A stretch of 64,000 nucleotides of DNA. It comes from Streptomyces sp. GS7. Lineage in GTDB: Bacteria > Actinomycetota > Actinomycetes > Streptomycetales > Streptomycetaceae. The stretch is from contig NZ_CP047146.1 of NCBI RefSeq assembly GCF_009834125.1, positions 1,915,501 to 1,979,500 of the forward strand. The letters are read 5' to 3'. A program made the position numbers and the translations under genes. A model generated the notes under the pieces. The model ran no database searches. It saw only the letters and a program-made list of their open reading frames with translations, and was not told the DNA's origin. Positions 8,530 to 16,502 of this stretch are shown here, piece by piece (position 1 is the stretch's first letter; each line of letters opens with the position of its first letter).

Positions 8530-8815
8530 CGTCGACTGCCCCGAGACACCTACTTCGAGTGCGAACGCCCCATCGTCCACGCCATCCGCCATCAGCTCGT
8601 AGAGCACCTGGCAGGCCGTGGTTCAGGACGACGTCGTCTTGGACCACGGCCTGTGGCTCCAGGCGGACCGCGAGGCATGGAAGAAACTGGTCGAGGCCGC
8701 CGGCGGCCGGTGGCGGCTGGTTCTACCTGCCGGTCGCCCGGGACGAGCTGCTGCGGAGCCTGGCCGACCGGAACCGGCGCGAGGATGCCAACGCCCTCAC
8801 CGTGACAGCCTGCGC
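8530..8815 (+). pseudogene. Remnant of an AAA/kinase-like ATP-binding protein
   Basis: Three frames must be joined to read the C-terminal half of a P-loop kinase-like family: DTYFECERPIVHAIRHQLVEH in the first, DVVLDHGLWLQADREAWKKL in the second and YLPVARDELLRSLADRNRR in the third. No Walker A motif is seen upstream. The reading runs into an IS5 transposase remnant at 8827. Two frameshifts and loss of the N-terminus make it non-functional. Confidence 0.6.
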
Positions 8816-8826
8816 CGGCAGCCTGG

Positions 8827-9232
8827 TTGTCGGTGACCGCCGCTGACGTCCGCGACGAGGTCATGGCCAGGGATCTCCTGTGGCGCCTGCGGCTCACGCA
8901 TCCCCAAGTCACCCAGATCAGGTCGGACTCCGCCTACGCCCGTAATCTGCTGCCCGAATGGACCGCAGGCCAACTGCGGTTATCCCGGCGGCCCGTTCTA
9001 CGGCCCCGGGGCAGCAAAGGCTTCATCGTCCAGAACCCGCCGCTGGAAAGTCGAACGGTCCATCGGCTGGATCATGAACGCCCGACGCAACGTGCGCGAC
9101 TATGAACGCCTTCCCCAGCACTCCGAAGCCCACCTGAACTGGACACTGATCACCATCATGATCCGGCGCCTGTCCCAGGGAAGTCGGCCCCGCGCCGACA
9201 GCTGGGACAGGAAACGGCACTCACGCCCATGA
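8827..9232 (+). pseudogene. IS5-family transposase, C-terminal remnant with a frameshift
   Basis: The first frame (VMARDLLWRLRLTHPQVTQI...DSAYARNLLPEW) carries the second catalytic Asp region. Near 9037 the reading must shift frame to continue with RWKVERSIGWIMNARRNVRDYERL, which holds the late Glu and the conserved RR...DYE block, and ends at the TGA at 9230-9232. The N-terminal half of the transposase is absent. It directly abuts the kinase remnant upstream. Confidence 0.8.
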
Positions 9233-9278
9233 CGCACACCGTCAACGCCCTGCGGTGCCGCCGGCTGCATCATCGCTG

Positions 9279-9785
9279 TCAGACGACAACGATGGTCGTG
9301 TCACCCCAGCCCCAACTCCCCGCGATCGTACCGCCCCAGGCGCCGGCCCTCAGGTGCACCTTCCCGTCACCCGAATTGGACAAAATACCGCTCTCCCTGA
9401 AACGGACTCCTCCCTCGGTGGGGCAAGGTGCCTGGATCGTTTTCCAGGATTCACGGCTGCTGGCGTACTCCAGGGCCATGTACTGCTCGACGCCGGAGGA
9501 GAGGTGGCAATCGCCCATCAACAACCCTTCGATCGTGTAGTGGTCACCGTCGTCGCTCTTGGCAGTCACGACAGCTGTTACGTGATAGCTGTTATAGGGC
9601 CGGGCGCCGTAGTCGTATTTCACGGTGGCTTTGGCTGTGGCTGCGGAAGCAGGGGCCGACGCAAACCCCACCGTCACAGCCAACGCCGTAACCGCGCAGG
9701 CCACCACACGCGGCCACGCACGGCCGGTCCTGCCTCTGAGGGTGGTCCGAGTCGTCGTTGCCGCAGCGCATACCTTCCGTACCAT
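9279..9785 (-). CDS. Secreted protein of unknown function
   Basis: 168 residues with an N-terminal export signal of about 48 residues (basic start, hydrophobic VVACAVTALAVTVGFA, ASA cleavage). The mature part is beta-rich with two cysteines (GDCHL and QAPCPTEGG) that could form a disulfide. The ATG at 9785 is preceded by GGGGAGG with good spacing. It resembles small secreted proteins common in Streptomyces, but I cannot name a family. Confidence 0.7.
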   Translation of the reverse strand: MVRKVCAAATTTRTTLRGRTGRAWPRVVACAVTALAVTVGFASAPASAATAKATVKYDYGARPYNSYHVTAVVTAKSDDGDHYTIEGLLMGDCHLSSGVEQYMALEYASSRESWKTIQAPCPTEGGVRFRESGILSNSGDGKVHLRAGAWGGTIAGSWGWGDTTIVVV

Positions 9786-9894
9786 CACTGCCTCCCCTTC
9801 AGTCGTATGCCCGCTGCTGGAGCGTGTGCAACGGGGCCCTGCCGTAGCCGGCGCCCCGTGGTGACCGGATCCCCGGCTAAGCGGTGGCGCCCCG

Positions 9895-10101
9895 TCAGAG
9901 CACCCCACCAGGGCCATCGATGAGAGCGCCCAGCTCAGGGCTCAGATCGCCCACCACCTGGCCAGTCCCGGGCAGATCATTACTGACGACATGCGTCAGA
10001 CTGGAAAGCCCCAGATCTCCGGGATCCGCGTACGCCGACCCGGCCGGTGCGACGACCAGCAGAACACACGCTGCGGCCAGCAGCCCGAAACGTTTGAACA
10101 C
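9895..10101 (-). CDS. Small secreted or membrane-attached peptide
   Basis: 68 residues: a typical signal sequence (MFKRFGLLAAACVLLVVAP) with cleavage near AYA-DPG, then about 40 mature residues rich in Gly, Leu and Asp and ending PGGVL. The GTG at 10101 follows GGGGGTGCC. Similar tiny secreted proteins occur widely in Streptomyces; the role is unknown. Confidence 0.65.
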   Translation of the reverse strand: MFKRFGLLAAACVLLVVAPAGSAYADPGDLGLSSLTHVVSNDLPGTGQVVGDLSPELGALIDGPGGVL

Positions 10102-10365
10102 GGCACCCCCGCAGGCTCATTGCCCCAGTCCGTCCATGTGCTGAGGCCGGTACGAGGCTGTCCCGCAAAGCCGCTTTTACGCTAAGCGCCAGAACAACTA
10201 CACCAAGAGGTGATGAGTGGAACTGGCGTCCGCGTAGTTTTCGTGCGTCCGGACTCACCCTCCCGCGCCCGGACCAGCCCGAGGTGAAGGACACAGACCG
10301 ATAGACCAGTGCCCCGCCAGGCGCGATGAGCTGCCCCGAGTTTCGTAGAGTCCGTTGTTGATGGT

Positions 10366-11319
10366 TCAGGCGGACTGCGGGACCTGCTCCTGGCTCCGCC
10401 AGTAGTCCTGCTCGTATTCGGCAGGCGGTACGTAGTCGAGGGCGGAGTGGAGTCGTTCCTCGTTGTACCACGTGACCCACTGGAAGATTGCCCGCTCGAC
10501 CTGGTCGAAGCCGGTCCAGGGGCCCTGCATCTCGATCAGCTCGGCCTTGAAGGTGCCGTTCAGTGCCTCGGCCATCGCGTTGTCGTACGAGTCCGCGACG
10601 GAGCCGACGGACGCGGAGGCGCCGATGTCGGCGAGCCGGTCGGTGTAGCGAATGGATACGTATTGGGTGGATTCAACCGGTCGTCGCAACACCTGATCAC
10701 GCCGGTGTTGCGACGACCGGTTGAGACCAGGTTGCGACCCGCGGTCGCTGTGATGAATGAGGCCGGAGTCCTTCTTGATCCTCCGTCTCCACAGGGCCAT
10801 CTCAAGTGCGTCCAGTGGGAGTTCGGTCCGCATGTGGTTCGCGACCTGCCAGCCGACGATCATCCGGGAGTACACGTCCAGAACGAACGCCACGTATGTC
10901 CAGCCCGACCACGTCCTCACATAGGTCATGTCCGCGACCCACAACTGATCGGGCCGGCTCGCGGTGAAGTCGCGGTCGACCAGGTCCGGCGGGCGGGGCG
11001 CCGACGGCTCCGGAACCGTGGTGCGGCGCCGCCGGCCACGGATGACGCCTTCCAGGCCCAGCTCGGCCATCAGGCGCTCGACGGTGCAGCGGGCCACATC
11101 CACGCCCTTGCGCCGAAGCGCGCGGGTGATCCGGCGGGCGCCATACGTGCCGCCCGACTCCGCGTGGATCCCCTCGATCAGTGGCATCAGCTGTGCGTCA
11201 CGGAGCCAACGGGCCGACTTCGGCCGCTTCTTGCGGGCGAAGTACGTCGAGGGTGACAGCTGAAGCACCCGGCAGACGGGATCGACCCCGAGGTCTTTGT
11301 CACGCAGGTGGTCTATCAC
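10366..11319 (-). CDS. IS3-family transposase OrfB with a 23-residue insertion
   Basis: An rve-type integrase domain. The HTH_21 region (GGTYGARRITRALRRKG) is followed by the DDE core: Asp in WVADMTYV, Asp in HHSDRGSQ and Glu in NEERLHSALDY-type context. Family members read HHSDRGSQYVSIRYTD without a gap; here 23 extra residues (PGLNRSSQ...VEST plus Gln) separate SQ from YVSIRYT. They are encoded by the palindrome at 10666-10731 plus a repeated TTG. The frame stays open, but the insertion is right behind the second catalytic Asp, so activity is doubtful. It would normally be made as an OrfAB fusion by -1 frameshifting. Confidence 0.9.
   Translation of the reverse strand: MIDHLRDKDLGVDPVCRVLQLSPSTYFARKKRPKSARWLRDAQLMPLIEGIHAESGGTYGARRITRALRRKGVDVARCTVERLMAELGLEGVIRGRRRRTTVPEPSAPRPPDLVDRDFTASRPDQLWVADMTYVRTWSGWTYVAFVLDVYSRMIVGWQVANHMRTELPLDALEMALWRRRIKKDSGLIHHSDRGSQPGLNRSSQHRRDQVLRRPVESTQYVSIRYTDRLADIGASASVGSVADSYDNAMAEALNGTFKAELIEMQGPWTGFDQVERAIFQWVTWYNEERLHSALDYVPPAEYEQDYWRSQEQVPQSA
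10666..10731 (+). repeat. 66-bp palindromic mini-element inserted in the IS3 transposase
   Basis: Two perfect 21-bp arms, 10673-10693 and 10704-10724, are separated by the 10-base spacer TGATCACGCC. The 66 bp are bracketed by TTG at 10663-10665 and 10732-10734, as if a 3-bp target had been duplicated. The net gain is 69 bases, which keeps the OrfB frame. The structure fits a tiny non-autonomous transposable element or a palindromic coding insertion. Confidence 0.8.
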
Positions 11320-11627
11320 CTGCTCGGCCTCGTCCGGGGACGGTCGATCTCCTGGGCAAAAAACACCGAGGCGGCTTTGAGGATCTCGTTCGCTCGCCTC
11401 AACTCCGCTACTTGTTTGCGGAGTTGCCTGAGCTCGTCCTGCTCGGCGCTGGTCAGCCGGTCATCGCGCTCGCCGCGGTCGGCCTCGGCCTGGCGGACCC
11501 AGCCGCGAAGGGCCTCTTTGTGGATGCCCAGGTCCTTCGCGACATGGGCAATGGGGCGGCCGGTGGCGCGGACCTCACGGATCGCGCGCTCGCGGAGCTC
11601 GTCGGGGTATTTACGGGGTGCTGCCAT
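11316..11627 (-). CDS. IS3-family transposase OrfA
   Basis: 103 residues starting MAAPRKYPDELRERAIREV, the helix-turn-helix DNA-binding protein of IS3 elements, followed by a leucine-zipper-like coiled coil (TSAEQDELRQLRKQVAELRRANEILKAA in outline). It overlaps OrfB by a few bases, and a T-run near its 3' end (GTTTTTTGC) is a plausible -1 slippery site for making the OrfAB fusion. Confidence 0.9.
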   Translation of the reverse strand: MAAPRKYPDELRERAIREVRATGRPIAHVAKDLGIHKEALRGWVRQAEADRGERDDRLTSAEQDELRQLRKQVAELRRANEILKAASVFFAQEIDRPRTRPSR

Positions 11628-11831
11628 GGTGCGGGTGGTTCTCCTTTGCCAGGACCGTAACCCTGGCTTCAGGAACTCCACAAATCTCAGTACAGCTCAC
11701 GACTCCCCTCGACGCCCACGATTCAGTACCGGCCACAACACCCTCTTCGGCACACCCGCCGGGAGGGAAGTAGACGCCAAACAGCACCTGGCAGCGTCAC
11801 CCGCTCGGCGAAGGGCTATCCGACACGTTCT

Positions 11832-11857
11832 GACGCTCAACTGGCCAAGTGCAACGC
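11832..11857 (+). repeat. 26-bp repeat, copy 2
   Basis: Begins GACGCTCAACTGGCCAAGT and matches the complement of 6623-6648 at 24 of 26 positions. It lies in the 302-base gap between the IS3 element and the DUF317 gene; no gene was found in that gap. Confidence 0.6.
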
Positions 11858-12001
11858 TCAGTCACAATAGGGCGGCTCTAGGCTTTCTCGATCATGGCTG
11901 TGGCTTGGTCGAGCGCAGTGGTGTCGGGCATGGCGGAACTCCTGGCATTCGGAGATGGTGCTTCGGGCAGAGGGGATGCCCCGGAAGGCTCGGAGCCGGG
12001 G

Positions 12002-12946
12002 TTAGCGGCTACGGCGTGGGGTCGACGGGCTGGTCAGCGGCCTAGCGCCGAGAGCGGGTGCGGGATTGCTCGACCGCCTCTGTGCCGAAGCCGCCGTGCG
12101 GCTGCGGGCGGCCATGACCCGGAGGTCGGCGGCTGTCTGCGGGAAACGTGTGGCCCGTTGGACGGCCTGGGTGACAGCGGTGCGGCGCACGTCGAGTGGG
12201 GTCGGAGCCCGAGGAACCTGGGGGACGGTCGGGCCGACAGGAGTGAGCGTGACCAGTTTCTCCACCTTGCGATCGAGCTGGTGCCGCTCACGCATCACCG
12301 GGGCTGGATCGGTCATGGCGGCTGCCGTCGCGGCGATCAGGTGGGAGGGAGTGCGGGCTGTGAAGACCGCCTCTGAGCGGGTGCCCCAGCCCGGTGGACC
12401 GGCCCACAGCGTGACGGTTTCGTCGTCCCAGCCGGACAGGCGGTTGTCGATCAGGACGCCTGCTTGTCCGTCAGGGGCCATGATCTCGACGGTGCCGCGC
12501 TCGGCCCCGCCGTCGCGGGTCCAGCCGGCATCGGTCAGTGGCCGGACGGCGTCAGCCCAGTTCAACGATGGGTCCGCCAGATAGCGACCGTTGCCGTCGT
12601 AGGCGTCGGCTTCGGCGTAGTCGTGGGCCAGAGCGGTGGTGAGACCGGCGACGATCTCGGCCGGGGTGACATGGTTGAAGGTCGCCGTCCAGCTGGGTGC
12701 GGAGACGGCGTCCCCGGCTGCGGTGATCTTCCACAGCTCGAAGTCGTCACCGAACCAGCCGATACGAATCCTCTGGTCGGGCGAGGTGACGAGGAGCTGG
12801 CAGGGGCCCTTGTCGAGGTAGTGGTGCGGCCAGTGAGCGACGGGGGCGAATCCGGCGTCGCCGGTCCCGTTGGAGCCGGCCAGGTACATGGGGCTGACCA
12901 GTACCTCTTGGAAGGGATGCTGGTCGTAGGGCTGCTGGGTGTTCAT
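12002..12946 (-). CDS. DUF317-domain protein
   Basis: 314 residues. Two copies of the DUF317 fold can be traced: residues about 10-125 (VLVSPMYLAG..., DKGPCQLLVTSPDQRIRIGWFGDD, ...TPAEIVAGLTTALA) and about 130-220 (ADAVRPLTDAGW..., VEIMAPDGQAGVLIDNRL, ...PSHLIAATAAAM). The rest is a basic Pro/Ala/Arg-rich tail. DUF317 proteins recur on Streptomyces plasmids and integrative elements, usually near transfer genes; their role is not known. It is the last gene of the leftward cluster that begins near 17.1 kb. Confidence 0.85.
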   Translation of the reverse strand: MNTQQPYDQHPFQEVLVSPMYLAGSNGTGDAGFAPVAHWPHHYLDKGPCQLLVTSPDQRIRIGWFGDDFELWKITAAGDAVSAPSWTATFNHVTPAEIVAGLTTALAHDYAEADAYDGNGRYLADPSLNWADAVRPLTDAGWTRDGGAERGTVEIMAPDGQAGVLIDNRLSGWDDETVTLWAGPPGWGTRSEAVFTARTPSHLIAATAAAMTDPAPVMRERHQLDRKVEKLVTLTPVGPTVPQVPRAPTPLDVRRTAVTQAVQRATRFPQTAADLRVMAARSRTAASAQRRSSNPAPALGARPLTSPSTPRRSR

Positions 12947-13067
12947 GGTCGAGGCTCCGAGCGCGTAGGAGGGGAACGCGCCCGCGTGCGCAGCGGAACA
13001 GGCTGCTCGGCGGCACGCGGGCGCCATGGCGATGGGGAGACGCGGCTGGCTCTCAGTGCCACGCGGA

Positions 13068-13910
13068 TCACCGGCCCCGAGAGGAGGCCGACTGGGCGGT
13101 GACGGCCGCCGGCACCCGCGGTTGTGGCTGGGGTGCGTGGCTGAAGAGGGCGCTCGGCGCGGCGGTGCTCCGGCACAGGGCCGCTGTGGTTCGGATGCCG
13201 TCCGACGCCAGCGAGACGCCGGTGTGGGTACGGGTGGCCGACGCGACGGGGACCGGGGGCGCCGAGTGCTCCCGCGCGGCAACGGGATTACTCCAGTGCT
13301 CGACGGCTGCGTAGACGGGGCCCAGCGCCCGCCCCGCGTCGGTCAGAACGTAGGGGTCGCCGTGGCGCGGCCCGGTACGGGCGACCAGGCCATCGGTCTG
13401 AAGCCGGTTGAGCCGCTGCCGGGTGAAGCTGTTGTCCAGGCCGGCCTCCTCGGCGATGTGGACGAACCGCATGGGGCCGCCCGCGTCGAGAACCTGGATC
13501 ACGGCGGTCGAATGCCGCAGGTGCAGACGGCGCACAGCGTCCTCGACGCGTTCGGCACCGGCTACCTGGCCGAGCGACAGGTTGGTCTGGGACCAGTCCG
13601 AAAGGGCACGGTGCACCCGAGACAGTGATTCGCCGGATGCGCTGAGCTGGTACGGAGCCCCGTGGCGATCGTGGGCTCGGGTGACCAGCCCATCAGAGTG
13701 CATCTGGGCCAGCCGCTTCCCGATGAACTGCTCGCTGACGAAGGGGAGCCTGGCGGCAACGTCACACACACGCATGGGGCGGCCCTGCTGCGCCAGGGTC
13801 TGCGCCGACCAGGTGGTCCATTTCGGTGCTATAAGGGAAAGCGCGCCCTCGACGCGCTGGGCATCGACCGAGCCGATGGAGGTGACGGAGGGCTGCACGG
13901 TGGTGGGCAT
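13068..13910 (-). CDS. Tandem winged-helix transcription-regulator-like protein
   Basis: 280 residues. Two winged-helix units are visible in series, each like the HxlR/MarR fold: the first around residues 20-100 (ALSLIAPKWTTW...VSEQFIGKRLAQMHSDGLV...GAPYQLSASG) and the second around 120-205 (RQRLNRLQTDGLV...GDPYVLTDAG). The spacing between the repeated elements (about 100 residues) argues for internal duplication. The last 70 residues are disordered. No ligand pocket can be read. It probably regulates the surrounding element. Confidence 0.7.
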   Translation of the reverse strand: MPTTVQPSVTSIGSVDAQRVEGALSLIAPKWTTWSAQTLAQQGRPMRVCDVAARLPFVSEQFIGKRLAQMHSDGLVTRAHDRHGAPYQLSASGESLSRVHRALSDWSQTNLSLGQVAGAERVEDAVRRLHLRHSTAVIQVLDAGGPMRFVHIAEEAGLDNSFTRQRLNRLQTDGLVARTGPRHGDPYVLTDAGRALGPVYAAVEHWSNPVAAREHSAPPVPVASATRTHTGVSLASDGIRTTAALCRSTAAPSALFSHAPQPQPRVPAAVTAQSASSRGR

Positions 13911-13966
13911 GGGACGAACTCCGTTGGATACAAGGGGGTTTGCGGATATGCGGTGAGGCCGAGAGG

Positions 13967-14509
13967 TCAGCGGGAGGCACTCTCCGCTCGGAGCCTCTGG
14001 AGCACCGCGCCAAGGCGGCGGTTGCTGACGCGGATGCCGCGGTCGCGCAGGCCCCGACGCAACGCCTCGCGGTTGAGGCGCTGCAGGCCGGCGGCGACCT
14101 CGCGGGCGATGGCCAAAAGGTCCTGATTGTCAGGTGCAGGAACCGCTCGATGGGCCGAGGGCCGCTGAGTTGAAGGGCGGTCCAGCAGGAGGCGGACATC
14201 CAGCAGGTCCCAGACCGCTTCCGCCTCGGTCTGCTCCTGGCGTTCGAGGTCGACGACTTCGGTTGCGTACCGCACCACGAGATCGTTGAGGGCGTGTTCG
14301 CCGGATCGGCACCGCTGCCAGGCCGCATCGAGGTTGCGGCGGGCGGATCGGGCATTGGCGCCGGTCTGGGTGAGGCCGCCGAGCCGGCGCAGCAGGATCG
14401 GCAGGACAGGGTCGTCGGAGCGACCGGAGGCATTGCCCTGCCGCAGTTCCTCCAAAGGACGGCCGTACCGGTGCTCGACAAGGCGGCGGGTGTAGATCGC
14501 GGTGGACAT
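13967..14509 (-). CDS. Hypothetical helical protein
   Basis: 180 residues, predicted mostly helical, with heptad-like stretches (ALNDLVVRYATEVVDLERQEQ) and a C-terminal block REALRRGLRDRGIRVSNRRL resembling a DNA-binding helix-turn-helix. The ATG at 14509 follows GAGGAAGGA. It sits between the winged-helix gene and the gene at 14531 on the same strand, with a 21-base gap upstream, so it is co-transcribed. The family is not recognised. Confidence 0.65.
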   Translation of the reverse strand: MSTAIYTRRLVEHRYGRPLEELRQGNASGRSDDPVLPILLRRLGGLTQTGANARSARRNLDAAWQRCRSGEHALNDLVVRYATEVVDLERQEQTEAEAVWDLLDVRLLLDRPSTQRPSAHRAVPAPDNQDLLAIAREVAAGLQRLNREALRRGLRDRGIRVSNRRLGAVLQRLRAESASR

Positions 14510-14530
14510 GGGGTTTTCCTTCCTCGGGGT

Positions 14531-15364
14531 TCAGCGGGTGCGGGAGGGCTTCGCAGCCGTGCCGACGTGGGAAGCGGCAGCGCTGTTGGTGACTCCCGGA
14601 GTCGGGCCGGGCTGGCTGCGGCTGAGGGCAGCGGAAACGCGTGGTGCAGTCGGTCGCCTGTCCTGGAGGGCTGCCTCGCCTTGCGGTGTGAGCGACAGGA
14701 GTTGTCCAGGGCGGTACGAGGACGTGCTGGTGTCCTTCTCCAGCAGCCCGTCCGCGAGCAGCCGCTCGGTGGTCTCGGCCAGCGCCTTCGGCCGAATACC
14801 GGATCCGTCGGAGAGCCACGTGTAGCCGTAGACCGCGCTCTGGTGGAATCGCAGGTCGCCTGCCTCGACTGCCTCGACTGCTTCGAGAGCGGCGAATTGG
14901 CGAGCGTCAGCGATGGTCCAGTCGCCGTCCTGCTCCGGGGCCTGCTCCGGGGCCAGGTCCACGCTTTGGCGCGGTTCCTTCGAGGTCGGAGCGGCGTCGG
15001 ACTCGGGTAGGAGGCGGCGGTAGTTGGACACGGCCTGGTTCAGTTGCTCGTAGGCCGCACCCCGGCGGGCGACGAGCAACTCGATCTGCGGGCCAGTGGC
15101 GCGCAGGATCCCGTACCAGCCGCGCATGCTGGTGTGTTCGCCGCGCCTGATGGGTTCCAGAACCTCGATCGCGGACTTGGCGGCGCGGGTCAGTTCGCCG
15201 TGCAGCTCGTCGACATCGCGGGCGGCCTCGGCGACCATCCTCCCGACGAGGTTGCGCGGGTCGCGTAGCGGGCGGTTGTCGGTCAGCGCCCAGGGGTCCT
15301 CGACGCCGAACTCCTCGGCGACCAAGTGCGCGCCGGGCCGCTTGGCCGGGTCGTGGGGATTCAC
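14531..15364 (-). CDS. Hypothetical protein
   Basis: 277 residues. The N-terminal 120 residues are helical, the centre contains a winged-helix-like segment (QSAVYGYTWLSDGSGIRPKALAETTERLLADGLLEK in outline) with a PGQLLSLTPQGEAAL wing, and the tail is disordered. The GTG at 15364 overlaps the stop of the upstream gene by four bases (GTGA), which implies translational coupling. The function is unknown. Confidence 0.7.
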   Translation of the reverse strand: MNPHDPAKRPGAHLVAEEFGVEDPWALTDNRPLRDPRNLVGRMVAEAARDVDELHGELTRAAKSAIEVLEPIRRGEHTSMRGWYGILRATGPQIELLVARRGAAYEQLNQAVSNYRRLLPESDAAPTSKEPRQSVDLAPEQAPEQDGDWTIADARQFAALEAVEAVEAGDLRFHQSAVYGYTWLSDGSGIRPKALAETTERLLADGLLEKDTSTSSYRPGQLLSLTPQGEAALQDRRPTAPRVSAALSRSQPGPTPGVTNSAAASHVGTAAKPSRTR

Positions 15365-16029
15365 TCTGCCGTCTCCATCCGGGCCAGCAGGGAGCGCACC
15401 AGGGTGGGCAGGCTGTCGGGGCCGTCGCCGATCCAGACGTGGTCGGTCGCCTCGCCGAGGACGTAGGCGGCGTCTTCGAGTAGGCCGCTGGAGATTTCCA
15501 TGCAGGCGTCGGTGATCCGCGAGGCAGCAAGGAGGGACTGTGAGAGGACCTCGACGTAGTCGCCGGGGGTGAGGCCGGCGGCCTCGGCGGCGGTGCGGAT
15601 CGCGGCCAGTTCCAGCGCGCTGAACGCGAAGTCGAACTCGCTGTCAGGCTCGGTCGGTGTGGGTGCGGTGAAGGCCGGGTCCTGCGGCTCGGTGGGGATG
15701 CCGACTCGCGTGTAGATCTGGTCCACGGCGGCGGTCAGCTCTGCGAGGGACTCGGTGAGCCAGCCGAGTGCGGAGGCGTACGACGCCAGGGTGAACAGAC
15801 CGGCGGGGGTGGCGGGGAGCGGCTCTTCGAGGACGAATCCTTCGAGTCGGTCGTTCAGCTCGCAGACCACCCGGGGGCCTGCCGAGAGCGCGCCGAGAAC
15901 GGGATGCAGGTACGAGCGGCTGGGGGAAGTGGGGTACTCAGTGGTCAGGACGCCGGAGACGCTCTGCGCGGCGTCGGCGAGCAGTCCGGCCAGTTCGGCG
16001 CGGGCCATGGGGGTGCGGTCGGCGGTCAT
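15361..16029 (-). CDS. Hypothetical protein
   Basis: 222 residues, acidic and rich in Ala, Leu and Thr, predicted almost entirely alpha-helical. No recognised domain, signal or membrane segment. It overlaps both neighbours by four bases (ATGA upstream, GTGA downstream), so it belongs to a tightly coupled leftward operon. Confidence 0.7.
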   Translation of the reverse strand: MTADRTPMARAELAGLLADAAQSVSGVLTTEYPTSPSRSYLHPVLGALSAGPRVVCELNDRLEGFVLEEPLPATPAGLFTLASYASALGWLTESLAELTAAVDQIYTRVGIPTEPQDPAFTAPTPTEPDSEFDFAFSALELAAIRTAAEAAGLTPGDYVEVLSQSLLAASRITDACMEISSGLLEDAAYVLGEATDHVWIGDGPDSLPTLVRSLLARMETAE

Positions 16030-16502
16030 CGCAGGGGGGCCTTTCGAGAGACTGATGCGGTGGGGCGGGCTGCCGCAGGTGCGGCGGCCGGGAGGGACGC
16101 TGTCTGGTCGACCGCGTAGGGAGAGCGGGATCGGGCTGCCTGCACGCGCGCCTCGGCCGCCGAATCTGCTTCGATGTCCTGGCGGGGGCCGGTGCGGAGA
16201 TGGGCCGCGCGGTAGACCGCGTAGTCCTTCCGAGTGCCGGCGGCAACGAGGTAGATCTCGCGCTTGTGGGTAGAGGTCGGCGGGGCCGGGCGGAACTGGA
16301 TGACCATCCGGTAGGAAACGGCCGGGTCGACGTAGACTTTGTGGTAGCCCGCGAGGGGGCCCTTCAGGGGCAGGCAGTCGTCGCTGCCGTGGACCAGGTT
16401 CTGCAGTTCCAGCAGCGCCAGGTCGCGTATGTCGTCCGGGAGTTCGCGCAGGTCCGCGATGGCGTCAGGGTGCGCGGCGAAGGCGAAGCGTGCGCGGTTC
16501 AC
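16026..16502 (-). CDS. RelE/ParE-like toxin-fold protein
   Basis: 158 residues. Residues 1-100 resemble the RelE/ParE superfamily: FAAHPDAIADLRELPDDIRD, a helix, LKGPLAGYHKVYVDPAVSYRMVIQF and YLVAAGTRKDYAVYRAA, which fit the strand-rich core and basic final strand. The GTG at 16502 overlaps the upstream stop by four bases. No separate antitoxin gene of the usual small type lies next to it; the upstream DUF4913 gene is larger than a typical antitoxin. It may therefore be a structural homologue recruited to the element rather than a working toxin. Confidence 0.65.
   Translation of the reverse strand: MNRARFAFAAHPDAIADLRELPDDIRDLALLELQNLVHGSDDCLPLKGPLAGYHKVYVDPAVSYRMVIQFRPAPPTSTHKREIYLVAAGTRKDYAVYRAAHLRTGPRQDIEADSAAEARVQAARSRSPYAVDQTASLPAAAPAAARPTASVSRKAPLR

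Larger units (their letters stand above)
10327..11699 (-). mobile_element. IS3-family insertion sequence with 3-bp target repeats
   Basis: Ends were set by inverted repeats that start with TGAGCTG: 10327-10353 and the complement of 11673-11699 match at 20 of 27 positions and end in the TG...CA dinucleotides typical of IS3. Direct repeats CGA flank it at 10324-10326 and 11700-11702. The 1373-bp element encodes OrfA and OrfB on the minus strand and includes the 66-bp palindromic insertion at 10666-10731. The 225 bases to its left (10102-10326) hold no recognisable gene. Confidence 0.85.

Noticed and set aside
10666..10731. CRISPR-like palindromic repeat
   Set aside because: A single copy with no spacer series and no cas genes in the window; it is better explained as an inserted palindromic element.
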